DNA of 64,000 bases from Lepisosteus oculatus (lineage: Eukaryota > Chordata > Actinopteri > Semionotiformes > Lepisosteidae), in NCBI RefSeq assembly GCF_040954835.1, contig NC_090709.1, forward strand, positions 42,354,490 through 42,418,489, read 5' to 3'. The position numbers and the translations under genes were made by a program. How positions within the stretch are numbered: the stretch's first letter is position 1; each line of letters opens with the position of its first letter. Below, piece by piece: positions 54,765 through 64,000 of this stretch. Below the pieces are notes generated by a model. The model did no database searches. It saw nothing but the letters and a program-made list of their open reading frames with translations, and was not told the origin of the DNA.

Positions 54765-55860
54765 TATAGCTCTATCAGTAAAGTGTGTGTAGGGTCCTGT
54801 TCTCTCAGTACAGTATGTGTAGTGTGTAGCTCCCTCAGTACAATTGTCAAGGTGTGTGTAGAGTCCAGATCTCTCAGTACAAGGTGTGTGTAGAGTCCAG
54901 ATCTCTCAGTACAAGGTGTGTGTAGAGTCCTGATCTCTCAGTACAAGGTGTGTGTAGAGTCCTGATCTCTCAGTACAAGATGTGTATAGAGTCCTGATCT
55001 CTCAGTACAAGGTGTGTGTAGAGTCCAGATCTCTCAGTACAAGGTGTGTATAGAGTCCTGATCTCTCAGTGCAAGGTGTTTGAAGAGTCCAGATCTCTCA
55101 GTACAAGGTTTGTATAGAGTCCTGATCTCTCAGTACAAGGTGTGTGTAGAGTCCAGATCTCCCAGTACAAGGTGTGTGTAGAGTCCTGTTCTCTCAGTAC
55201 AAGGTGTGTGTAGAGTCCAGTTCTCTCAGTACAAGGTGTGTGTAGAGTCCAGATCTCTCAGTACAAGGTGTGTGTAGAGTCCTGTTCTCTCAGTACAAGG
55301 TGTGTGTAGAGTCCTGATCTCTCAGTACAAGCTGTGTGTAGAGTCCAGATCTCCCAGTACAAGGTGTGTTTAGAGTCCAGTTCTCTCAGTATAAGGTGTG
55401 TGTAGAGTCCAGATCTCTCGGTACAAGGTGTGTGTAGAGTCCTGTTCTCTCAGTACAAGGTGTGTGTAGAGTCCAGATCTCCCAGTACAAGGTGTGTTTA
55501 GAGTCCAGTTCTCTCAGTACAAGGTGTGTGTAGAGTCCAGATCTCTCAGTACAAGGTGTGTTTAGAGTCCAGTTCTCTCAGTACAAGGTGTGTGTAGAGT
55601 CCAGATCTCTCAGTACAAGGTGTGTGTGAAGTCCAGATCTCTCAGTACCAGGTGTGTGAAGAGTCCTGTTCTCTCAGTACAAGGTGTGTGTAGAGTCCTG
55701 TTCTCTCAGTACAAGGTGTGTGTAGAGTCCAGATCTCTCAGTACAAGGTGTGTGTAGAGTCCTGATCTCTCAGTACAAGGTGTGTGTACAGTCCAGCTCT
55801 CTCAGTATAAGGTGTGTGTACAGTCCAGCTGTCTCAGTATAATGTGTGTAGAATCTTTCA
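54765..55860. repeat. Minisatellite, about 32-base unit, more than 30 copies
   Basis: Unit is CTCTCAGTACAAGGTGTGTG then TAGAGTCCAGAT, with variants (TCCTGTT, TTTAGAG). Confidence 0.92.
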
Positions 55861-56164
55861 GTTTTTTTTTTACTGGTGAAGTTGCCAATCTGTGTTGTTG
55901 TGTGTCGTGTCCACAGGGCAGTGTGACTGCAGGGGAGACAGTGCTCCAGTCTGACAGCAGGGTCTCCTCACTCAGGCTGTCTGGGATTGCTCTGGGTTAA
56001 CTTGGACACTGGTCTTTCATCTAACACTAAGAGAACGCTTATATTTGGTGATATTTTGATATTTTGTTAGCATGTTTACTATTGTGAGATGTCTTATTTA
56101 CAAATACTCCTTTATTTGTTCCTGCAATGTCCATCAGCCATAGTCACTTTATTCACCAACTTTT

Positions 56165-56277
56165 AATTCAGGTGGGGAGCTGCGTCAGCATGCGTAGGCT
56201 GCAAGGGAAGAAGTAACAGGTTTATTCCCCGCTGATAAAAAAGAAGAGAGCACAACGTTTCGTCCGTGGAGCCTTCG
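56165..56277 (-). mobile_element. Hammerhead-motif element end, antisense copy
   Basis: Runs from TTCAGGTGGGGAGCTGCGTC through GGTTTATTCCCCGCTGA to CAACGTTTCGTCCGTGGAGCC, the same order as the left half of the palindrome at 3196. Confidence 0.6.
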
Positions 56278-56567
56278 CTGACTGAACTTATTTAGTCACA
56301 TTTTACTTCTGCAGTTTAATGTTTGTATGAATAATGCATACAGTTATAATAAAGTCAAATAAAATGTATTTCTAGGAAATCATTTAACACAAGATTCTAG
56401 CACAAAAGGCACAAGTCTTTTGTTGCAATATAAAGTGTATTGATACCTGTGGTCAAATAAGAGAAATAATTGTGCAATAAAGGGTTAAATGCAAACAGAT
56501 TTAGATTAAATCAAAACCCAGAGATCACCTGGAAGGTTACATTTAAAACTAGACAAGTGCTGGGCTT

Positions 56568-56915
56568 TCAATAAGATTGTAAACTACAAAAGGCTGAATG
56601 CGAGACAGCAGGCTTGTAATTGTCACACACCTCTCCTGTTTCACTTTCATTCTCAGACAAAAGGAAGCTCAGCGTGCAGCACGTCTCTCTGTGATTTCTG
56701 TGGGTTACTTCTTCTGTACTGTGGTCCACAGACCTTTGGTCCTGCACCTCTTCACTCTTCATAAGATCCTCTGTAGCTGCCATCTCATCAGGTGATACCC
56801 CCACTCCTCCAGACACTGGTGGCTCTTGCCTGGCCTGTGGCTCGGAGAACACTTCTCCACTGGGCTTGACCACTGAGCTTTCCCAGAATACACCTGTACT
56901 TTGACGCTCCAGCAA
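56568..56915 (-). CDS. Hypothetical acidic open frame, maybe a terminal exon
   Basis: An open frame of 115 codons without ATG start ends at 56568. It contains DEMAATEDLMKSEEVQDQRS and SENESETGEVCDNYKPAVSH, which look protein-like and acidic. A weak acceptor (GGATAG) lies directly upstream. Upstream on the same strand, a phase-0 exon-like segment ends with ACACAG|GTGGGT near 58000. I do not recognise the product. Confidence 0.22.
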   Translation of the reverse strand: MLERQSTGVFWESSVVKPSGEVFSEPQARQEPPVSGGVGVSPDEMAATEDLMKSEEVQDQRSVDHSTEEVTHRNHRETCCTLSFLLSENESETGEVCDNYKPAVSHSAFCSLQSY

Positions 56916-57164
56916 CCTCTATCCTGTCCCCCCCCCAGGCCTCAGCCTAGTCCAGCTCCACACAGATCCCCTAGTTCCTGTCCTGAGAGAGGCCAGTGAG
57001 TCCCCACACAATCACCCACCTGTCCAGATGCCTCTGTACAGCATCTGTTGTTGTTGATGTTGTTTAGTCAGGAACACCTCTTCTTCCCAGACAGCTCTTC
57101 TATCCCACTCAGTCACTCAGCGGTGTGAGCCCCTGTCCTTACTGCTGGTGGCTTTCTCTCTAAT

Positions 57165-57645
57165 AAAGAAGAGGACAGGAGACAAAGTGAGAGAGAGTAG
57201 ATCACAGAGAATCCCTCAGTCATAAACGCACACAACAGGACAGGAGACACACTGAGAAAGAGGAGATCACAGAGAATCCCTCAGTAATAAACACACACAA
57301 CAGGACAGGAGACACAGCGAGAGAGAGGAGATCACAGAGAATCCCTCATTCATAAACACACACAACAGGACAGGAGACACAGTGAGAGAGAGAGAGGAGA
57401 GCACAGAGAATCCCTCAGTCATAAAAACACACACACAACAGAGACAGGAGACACAGTGAGAGAGAGAGGAGAGCACAGAGAATCCCTCAGTCATAAGCAC
57501 ACACACACAACAGGACAGGAGACACAGTGTGAGAGAGAGGAGATCACAGAGAATCCCTCAGTCATAAACACACACGACAAGACAGGAGACACAGTGAGAG
57601 AGACAGGAGATCACAGAGAATCCCTCAGTCAGAAACACACACGAC
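57165..57645. repeat. Minisatellite, about 65-base unit, seven to eight copies
   Basis: Unit landmarks are GACAGGAGACACAGTGAGAG, GATCACAGAGAATCCCTCAG and TCATAAACACACACAACA. Confidence 0.9.
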
Positions 57646-58349
57646 ACAGACCAAGTTTTAAACTAATCTGAAACTGTCTGATCTCATTAAAAAAAAACAA
57701 GACTTTGACCTTTCGATTTGACGTCTGTTGTTGTTTTTGTTGTTCTGTGCATCATTCCGCACATGCCTTCCTGTAAAACCGAGCGGAGTAAAACAGTTTC
57801 CTGTAAAACCGTGTGAGTAAAACCGGTTTCTGTAAAACCGGTTTCTGTAAAACCATGGGAGTAGCTTGCTTGTAATCTGTGCTTAGTTCATGAGCTTGCA
57901 AGTTGTTGAACGGCAGCTCCACCAGCATCAAGAAGAATTAAATGGCAGCTTATCAACAGAAAACAGAGTAAAAAAAAAAGTCTCTTCTTCTACCCACCTG
58001 TGTTGAAGTTTGTTCTCCCAGAGATTTTACGGTCAAAAGTGTGGTTGATCCAGACAGACGTGTCCAGTCAGAAGCTGACTCGTGAGAATTGGGTGAATTA
58101 ATGTCCGAATTAACAAACTGAGGGAGGAGGAGGCTGACTCGATGACCTGACACCAGACGTTACGGATTTGAGAGGTATTGTGAGTCTTCAGGAATCACCA
58201 GGAGTGTTGGAGCAGCTGGTAAGGTTGTATTCATCCACTGCGATATTTGTTGACATGTTCTAATTGAAATCAATCAATCAATCAGGGTTTATTTATTGAT
58301 CAATGCACGAACAGTGCGACATACAGTGGTGTTGTCAGCAATGAAGTGC

Positions 58350-58437
58350 TTTGGAAGAAGTAATAGGTTTATTCCCTGCTGAAAAGAGAAGAAAGAAAAC
58401 ACAATGTTTCAGCTGTGGAGCCCTTTTCAGGTGTTTT
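58350..58437 (-). mobile_element. Hammerhead-motif element end, antisense copy
   Basis: Contains GGTTTATTCCCTGCTGA, the CACAATGTTTCAGCTGTGGAG block and TTTTCAGGTG. The CTGA and GAAA core bases survive, but one stem is altered. Confidence 0.55.
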
Positions 58438-58764
58438 AATGGTGTTATACAGTCGTAATAAAGTACATCTGACGAAAACATATTCAGAAGTGAATACACT
58501 CTCACAAAACCTTTTTCATAATGGTTACACACATGACTAAAGCCTGGACTGATTTGTCGCAGATGTAAGTAGAAATTAAATGTTTTTTTTTCTAATGCAG
58601 TGTTGCCGTGAGTAATGACCAAAAAAACCAACAACTTCAAGCTAAAATTCACTGATGTAACTGTGAAGGTAGAGATTTGAAATAAAAAAGTTATTACAAG
58701 GGGTTATTGAAAATACCGCCTACGAATGAAGAATGTACAAGTCTGAATTTATTTCTACATATAC

Positions 58765-59035
58765 AGGACCTTTCAAAAGTATTCAGACCCGTGACCAATT
58801 CTCTCATTTGACTGAATTACAAATCCTACATTGAAATTGAGTTCTCTGTGATATTTATATTTCTAAGCACTGAAATACAACATTAATTATTTTAATGTGA
58901 CACTGTTATTTTCAGAAATATTTTTAAGAAAAATAAAAAAATGAAATCAATTTGTATAAATATTCAATCCCCACATTTTAACATTTTGTAGAGGCACCTT
59001 TTACAACAATAACCAGGACAGAAACAGGTAATATA
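58765..59035. mobile_element. Tc1/mariner-type remnant
   Basis: CTTTCAAAAGTATTCAGACC, AATATTCAATCCCCACATTT and TAGAGGCACCTTTTACAACA are the usual non-coding parts of fish Tc1-like elements. Confidence 0.5.
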
Positions 59036-59049
59036 AGATACAATATCAC

Positions 59050-59545
59050 TGATTGATACTGTGTTACCCTGCCCTGAGCTGTCAGTGTGTGATTGCTACT
59101 GTGTGTTACACTGCTCTGAGCTGTCAGTGTGTGATTGATACTGTTACACTGCTGAGCTGTCAGTGTGTGATTGATACTGTGTGTTACACTGCTGAGCTGT
59201 CAGTGTGTGATTGATACTGTGTGTTACACTGCTCTGAGCTGTCAGTGTGTGATTGACACTGTGTGTTACCGTGCTCTGAGCTATCAGTGTTTGATCAGTA
59301 CTGTGTGCTACACTGCTCTGAGCTGTCAGTGTGTGAATGATACTGTGCGTTACACTGCTCTGAGCTGTCAGTGTGTGATTGATACTGTGTGTTACACTAC
59401 TCTGATCTGTCAGTGTGTGATTGATACTGTGTGTTACCCTGCTCTGAGCTGTCAGTGTGTGATTAATACTGTTACACTGCTCTGATCTGTCAGTATGTGA
59501 TCAGTACTGTGTGTTACACTGCTCTCATCTGTCAGTGTGTGTATT
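59050..59545. repeat. Minisatellite, 42-base unit, about eleven copies
   Basis: Unit is TGCTCTGAGCTGTCAGTGTG then TGATTGATACTGTGTGTTACAC. A 42-base period keeps one frame open (CVIDTVCYTALSCQ per unit), but this is a by-product of the period. It ends about 90 bases before the RNF112-like start codon. Confidence 0.88.
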
Positions 59546-59632
59546 TATTTATGCAATCATGCTTGAATTGGTCCTTGTTCCTGTTTTTTCTTTGTCTATA
59601 CAAGATTATTGTGACTTGGGACAGTAGCAGTC

Positions 59633-59670
59633 ATGGGCAATTCTAATTCTCAGAGCCTGTGGGAGAGAAG
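59633..59670 (+). CDS. RNF112-like exon 1 (start, MGNSNS)
   Basis: ATG at 59633, 38 bases, ends phase 2 before GTACTA. The phase matches the next exon exactly. MGxxxS fits the N-myristoylation consensus. AGCAG just before the ATG could also serve as an acceptor, so this might be an internal exon of a longer gene. Confidence 0.55.
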
Positions 59671-62245
59671 GTACTATTACGATTTAAACTCAAATGCATC
59701 TCAGGTCCAGGACAGCTGGTCCGGCCATTCAAGTCCTGTGCTGTCTTTGGGTCTGGAGTGGCTCTGATCATGTCTCAGTCTCTCTCTCCTCTGCTCCAGC
59801 ACGTCTTTAGACCCCCTGATTCCTGAGCCTGAGCAGGAGGAGGTAGAGAGTCCCCTGCTGTCAGAGCCTCAGTGCTCCAGCTCCTTGGGCAGTTCCTCCA
59901 GGCCTGTAAGTATCCAGTGTGACCATGAGTTCACGAGTAAAGTCAGGAGAGAGGAGGTGAGTTGTGATATTGTTTTCTGCTGGGTGACACAGAGGCTGGC
60001 TTATAGAAAGCTGCTTCTCTTCTTGATGACACCACTAGCCTGCCAACCAGGCTACAGGGGGCATTTTGAAACCCAGATGTTCTTGCGCTGCCCTGCTGGG
60101 GAATCCTGGTGTTGCAGGTGCACAGTGTACACCGTGGGATGGGTGGACATTAACTGACCTGTGATCCTCGTGCAGTGGCAAGCACGCTAACCAGGGTGAT
60201 ATCAGAGAGAGGCGCCCTTCCAGTGAGCATCAGCACTCTGCTCCACACTCCCACTACCCTCTGTGTAAATTTAAATGCCTCCTGGTCTCAGTTTTAACTG
60301 TGTTCCACCTCCAGGGCTCTGGCAGGCCCATTCAGCTGGTCCAGGCCAGGCCTGATGGCTCCCTCCTGTTCCAAGAGGACGTGCTTCAGCAGTGCTTCCT
60401 GTGCTCAGATGTGAGGGAGACTCCGGTCTGCGTGGTGTCTATTGTTGGGGAGAGGAGGAAGGGCAAGTCCTTCTTCCTCAACTACCTCCTTCGCAAGCTG
60501 TCTAACATGGTGAGAGCACCCCACCCCCTCCACTCTCTGTGTAAAGCAGGGTCTTATGGCCCTGACATCCCACCCCCACCACTCTCTGTGTAAAATGCCA
60601 TCTTATGACCATGGTTGTGAATGCTCCCTTACCTGTGAATACAGGACATCTGGATAAGTGACGATGAGCCTCTGCGAGGGTTCGAGTGGCGGCCTGGAAC
60701 TGAGACCATGACGAAGGGTGTGTTCATCTGGAGCCAGCCTCTGTTCCTGGAGACGCAGGAGGGCAAGGCAAGCACCGTCCGAGCTGGGAATTTGTCTGTT
60801 GTAGGGGGTACGACTCGATGGCTCAGACAGGCGCTGGTCCAGCTAAGTCTTTCACAGAATAGGCAGGAACAAGAGCTCTTCTGCCCCTCACCAGCCCCTG
60901 GGACCCCCTTGTCCACACTCGGGGCATCTGTGTGACAAACCGGAAACAGTTCTCTGCTCAGGAGTGGGAAGGTTTAGGTAGTTAGTACTGTAGCTCATTG
61001 AGCCATTGGCTGGGAAGCTTGCTCCACACTCTCCCCACCCTTTGTGTAAAGCTCTTCCAGCTGTTTCTTGGTACTGAAGGGGAGGGGGGGACAGATGACC
61101 ACTGCAGCTCTGCTCTGAACAGTCTGTCTCTGTCCCCTCTGTCCAGTTGGCTGTCTTCCTGGTGGACACTGAGGGCTCTGTGGATCTGTCGCGGGAGATG
61201 GAGCTGAGCGTGAAGCTGTGTGCCCTGAGCGTCTTTCTCAGCTCGCACGTGGTGAGAATTGTGGGGCCTTGTCCCACCTTCCGGGGTGACTGTGAGCCCC
61301 TTGCTGCGTCCCAGAGAGCTCACGTTCCCCCCCCCCCCCCCCGTCCTCTCTCCCAGATCTTCAACGTCCACGCTGATGTGAAGACAACAGACCTGGACTA
61401 CCTGGAGGTACAGCGCTCGGCCGCGGTCTTATCCCCCCAGTGTGCCGCGCAGCACTCGTCCTGAGGTGCAGCTGTTGGCTGAAAACAGGAGCCTCTCGGT
61501 ATCACAGGTCCTTCAGCTGGGACTGTATACCGGGGTGTGAGTTCGCCCCCTGCTGGTGACATGTGGCATTGAGTGCAGCACTGCATGACTCGAGGTGCTG
61601 TTGTGTGTGATGCTCTGTGCTGCCTGGTTTCCCTCACACAGCTATATGAGTAGGCCAGTCCCATCTTTCCCAATAATGATAATGTTACTTTATTAGCCCC
61701 TATACAATTTCTTGCATTCAGAATTCCTCTTTTCGCAGACCCCAGCTTGCTCTCCATGAGACACAGACAGGGAGAGAAGCTGGGGGTCAGAGTACAGGGT
61801 CAGCCATTGTGCAGCGCCGCTGTAACAGCTGGGGTTAAGGGCCTTGCTCAAGGGCCCAACGGAGTTGGATTCCTCTGTCGGCTGGATTCCTTAGCCACAG
61901 AGCCACCACTCCGCCCAATGCGGGGTCTGCCTGTGTACAGTATGTGATTGTATTTGTAGATTTGTTTTATATGTGCATCAGTTTGTTTTTATGAGTGCCT
62001 GTGTCTCTATCAGACTGTCTGACAGGTTCAAATTGTGTCTCAGGATTATTGCCATGAGTGGTAAATTACACTGTTGCCAAAACAGAGATAATTAACTCTG
62101 CAATTACAGACAGTTTTAAGAGAGAGAACCGATGGCTGTCTCTCTGTGTCTCTGAATAACGGATGGCTTGTGTTTACTCTGTTTGCAGCTGCTGCATCTT
62201 GTGGTAGAAAAGGGGGGAGGCGCCTTTGACAAGCAGTATTTTCAG
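59633..62245 (+). CDS. RNF112-like GBP/atlastin-superfamily large GTPase (5' part, runs off window)
   Basis: Seven exons join in frame: 59633-59670, 59800-59905, 60315-60509, 60645-60767, 61147-61251, 61357-61407 and 62189-62245 (675 bases, 225 residues so far). The GB1/atlastin-type G domain begins near residue 50: P-loop GERRKGKSF, TETMTKGVFIW (switch region), G3 motif VDTEG, then SVKLCALSVFLSSH and IFNVHADVKTTDLDYLE. The closest family I recognise is RNF112 within the GBP/atlastin superfamily. RNF112 proteins carry an N-terminal RING; here the predicted start is MGNSNSQSLWER, a myristoylation-type N-terminus with no RING. The guanine-specificity motif and helical part must lie beyond the last exon; an antisense L2 LINE occupies the DNA up to the window edge. 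These GTPases act on membranes. Confidence 0.8.
59800..59905 (+). CDS. RNF112-like exon 2 (acidic linker)
   Basis: The acceptor is CTGCTCCAG and the donor GTAAGT; phase 2 to 0. It encodes an acidic and serine-rich linker (PEPEQEEVESPLLSEP...SSSRP). Confidence 0.65.
60315..60509 (+). CDS. RNF112-like exon 3 (P-loop)
   Basis: 195 bases, phase 0-0. Encodes GRPIQLVQ, QCFLCSDVRETPVCVVSI and the GTP-binding P-loop GERRKGKSF followed by LNYLLRKL. Confidence 0.88.
60645..60767 (+). CDS. RNF112-like exon 4 (switch region)
   Basis: 123 bases, phase 0-0. Encodes DIWISDDEPLRGFEWR, then TETMTKGVFIWSQPLFL. The exon must end after GGC-AAG at 60767, where the intron starts GCAAGC: a GC-AG intron instead of GT-AG. 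Confidence 0.82.
61147..61251 (+). CDS. RNF112-like exon 5 (G3 motif)
   Basis: 105 bases, phase 0-0. Encodes LAVFLVDTEGSVDLSRE with the DxxG Mg/GTP motif, then ELSVKLCALSVFLSSHV. Confidence 0.87.
61357..61407 (+). CDS. RNF112-like exon 6
   Basis: 51 bases, phase 0-0, between TCCCAG and GTACAG. Encodes IFNVHADVKTTDLDYLE, matching the strand-helix after G3 in atlastin/RNF112 proteins. Confidence 0.8.
61675..61915 (-). mobile_element. tRNA-headed SINE, damaged head
   Basis: Antisense copy in the RNF112-like gene's intron; the B-box region is deleted (GTCGGCTGGATTCCTTAGCC). Confidence 0.72.
62189..62245 (+). CDS. RNF112-like exon 7 (last in window)
   Basis: 57 bases, phase 0-0, between TTTGCAG and GTACGA. 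Encodes LLHLVVEKGGGAFDKQYFQ. Later exons are not found before 64000. Confidence 0.75.
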
Positions 62246-62376
62246 GTACGAACTTGACTCTTAAGTGAACAGAAAAAAGATCAGATCTGTTTTATCACCT
62301 GCAAACCAGGTGATGTCTCTCTTACCTGGACATGTAAAAAAAACATGTTATAATAAACTTTATTTTATGTAAAGAA

Positions 62377-62515
62377 ACAAATAATAGGTTAATTCCAGGC
62401 TGAAAAGAGAAGAAACGTTTCTGTTTTCTCTCTTCTCTTTTCAGCAGGGAATAAACCTGTTACTTGTTCCTTTGCAGCCTACACATGCTGACGCAGCTCC
62501 TCCACCTGAACTACT
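62377..62515. mobile_element. Second palindromic copy of the same element end
   Basis: An antisense piece (GGTTAATTCCAGGCTGAAAAG) is followed by a sense piece (CTTTTCAGCAGGGAATAAAC) and the TGACGCAGCTC end. It is a shorter and less perfect version of the arrangement at 3196. It lies inside the RNF112-like gene's last visible intron. Confidence 0.5.
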
Positions 62516-62519
62516 TTGT

Positions 62520-63715
62520 TTTATGTAGCATGTTTTAAAAGTATCATCTCAAAGTTCTTAACTTTAGAAAACCATTATAAGCAAATGCCAAAGTATATAA
62601 AATAACAAATAAGTAAGACAGGTGGTTCGAGGTGCAGCAGTAGTCACTAATTAAGTAAAAGTAAGTAATTGGTTCAATAAAAGCCTTTCAGAACAGAAAG
62701 GTTTTGATTCTAGATTGGAAAGAGCTCAGGGAGTGTGATTCTCTGATGTATTGGGGATACATTTCCAGAGCTCTGGGACAGAGCAGGAGAGGCCTTGTCA
62801 CCCATGGAGTGTAGACATGCTTGGGAGACAGTTAGGAGAGCAGAGTTAGAAGAGCGAAGGTTGCGAGGTGGGGAGTAGGGCGATGATAGCTCAGACAGGT
62901 ACTGAGGTGCCAAGCCATGCAGAGCCTTATAGGTGAGCAGGAGGATTTTGAAGTTGATATGAAACCTGACAGGAAGCCAGTGCAGGGACTCCAGGATAGG
63001 AGTAATGTGATCACTTTTGCATCTGATCAGGAAGTCAAGCTAGGGTCACTCCTAAATTCCTCAATTTTGATTGAAATTCCAGCACAGTGCTGTCCACAGA
63101 TAGGGCTACTACACTGGCTTTACCATAGTAGTACACAGGTGCTGAGCAGCATGATTTCAGTCTTGTTGTAGTTTAAGCTAAGGAAATTTGGAGTCACCCA
63201 GGCTTTTATATTAGAGATGCAGTCAGTGCAGAGACAGCCACTTCTGTGTCAGGCTTAGTACAGATATAGCTTTAAGCATCATAAGTGTAGAAATGATAGA
63301 TCACACCATGTGATCTTAATCATTGATCACGTAGATAGAGGTCAGTGCTGAGTAGTAGAGACCCCGGCATCAGATAAGACCTGAACCATTTGGGAGCAGA
63401 AACTGCAAACACAGGCTCAACACGAGAGAGTAAGATATCATGGTTAACAGTGACGAAAGCAGCACTGAAGTCTAAAAGGATAGGATGAGAAACAGAGTAT
63501 GAAGCCATAAACAGATTGTTAGGGACTTTGACCAGGGCGGTTTCTGTGCTGTCTCATTGTCTGATAAGGGTTTGAAGAGGTTATTGTGTTGAGGACAATA
63601 GGGCAGGGAGAGAAGAAACAGGATTGAAATAAAACACAAGTAATGGAGGGTATGTAGCAGACTCGTAGGCAGACTCATAGGCAGTTGGTGGATTTCATGA
63701 GCAATACCAGTTTAC
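62520..63715 (-). mobile_element. L2-type LINE, antisense, degraded
   Basis: The minus strand encodes APQYLSELSSPYSPPRNLRS near 62.85 kb and LLDFSAAFVTVNHDILLSR near 63.45 kb, with stops between. It occupies the RNF112-like gene's intron up to near the window edge. Confidence 0.75.
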
Positions 63716-64000
63716 TAAGGCATGCAGTGTCCACTTGGAAGAAAGCAGATTTGCAGGCATCATAACAGCAGTCAGCATTCAATCAGAGTATTGATTAAGC
63801 TAATCAATCTCTTGGGACAAGAAGGATTTCAATCATTCTCAAGCATGTGTTATTACTTGAGGTGCGCCATAGGATGGTGACAGAGCCTCTTCTATAGAGC
63901 TAGATAAGATTTCATGACTTTGTAAGGTGAGCTGATATGAGATCTTTCTTGATCTCTAATAAAGGGATTTGATTTCATGGTGCGGGACTGGACACAAACT

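Noticed and set aside
58033-58153. Exon-like minus-strand segment ending ACACAG|GTGGGT
   Set aside because: An acceptor, a donor and 120 open bases are present, but no homology or connected reading was found apart from the weak frame at 56568-56915.
59171-59485. Repetitive Cys-rich protein frame
   Set aside because: A consequence of a 42-base minisatellite whose period is a multiple of three.

Overview
The window is animal nuclear DNA, almost certainly from a ray-finned fish. Genes are split into short exons with GT-AG introns. The intervening DNA is full of fish-type repeats: a 5S-rRNA-headed SINE family, a tRNA-headed SINE, L2-type LINE copies, Tigger-like and Tc1-like DNA transposon remnants, and many minisatellites. 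I cannot name the species. A non-teleost such as gar or bowfin is possible but is only a guess.

I reconstructed the genes by joining exons at splice sites with matching reading phase. Three type I membrane receptors lie side by side. (A) Plus strand, 1598-9911: signal peptide, two divergent Ig-like domains, a membrane segment and a short tail (275 aa). (B) Minus strand, 23272-15417: signal peptide, three V-type Ig domains, a membrane segment and an 8-residue basic tail (378 aa). (C) Minus strand, 47821-26925: signal peptide, a chain of tiny stalk exons, two SRCR domains, a membrane segment and a 6-residue tail (354 aa). Every internal exon of these three genes is phase 1-1, so exons can be gained or lost without breaking the frame. 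None shows a clear ITIM or ITAM.

The most unusual structure is inside gene C. A block of about 1.11 kb is tandemly repeated at 32.6-38.4 kb. Each copy carries one 36-base symmetric exon for a 12-residue stalk unit (VITKVTKPQDEI). Five copies keep splice sites and frame; the sixth has lost its acceptor. The array starts in, and may have spread through, a 5S-SINE head.

From 48 to 64 kb the plus strand holds an isolated C-type lectin domain exon (52451-52800), a run of four minisatellites, and the first seven exons of an RNF112-like (GBP/atlastin superfamily) large GTPase (59633-62245, continuing past the window). Its predicted N-terminus is a myristoylation-type MGNSNS, with no RING finger visible.

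Other sequence of note: an exact 80-base inverted repeat built from two element ends that carry a hammerhead-ribozyme-like core (3234-3397), and a large imperfect inverted repeat at 40-45 kb inside the first introns of gene C. The mix of Ig, SRCR and lectin receptors beside an RNF112/GBP-type GTPase looks like an immune-receptor neighbourhood; that reading is inference.
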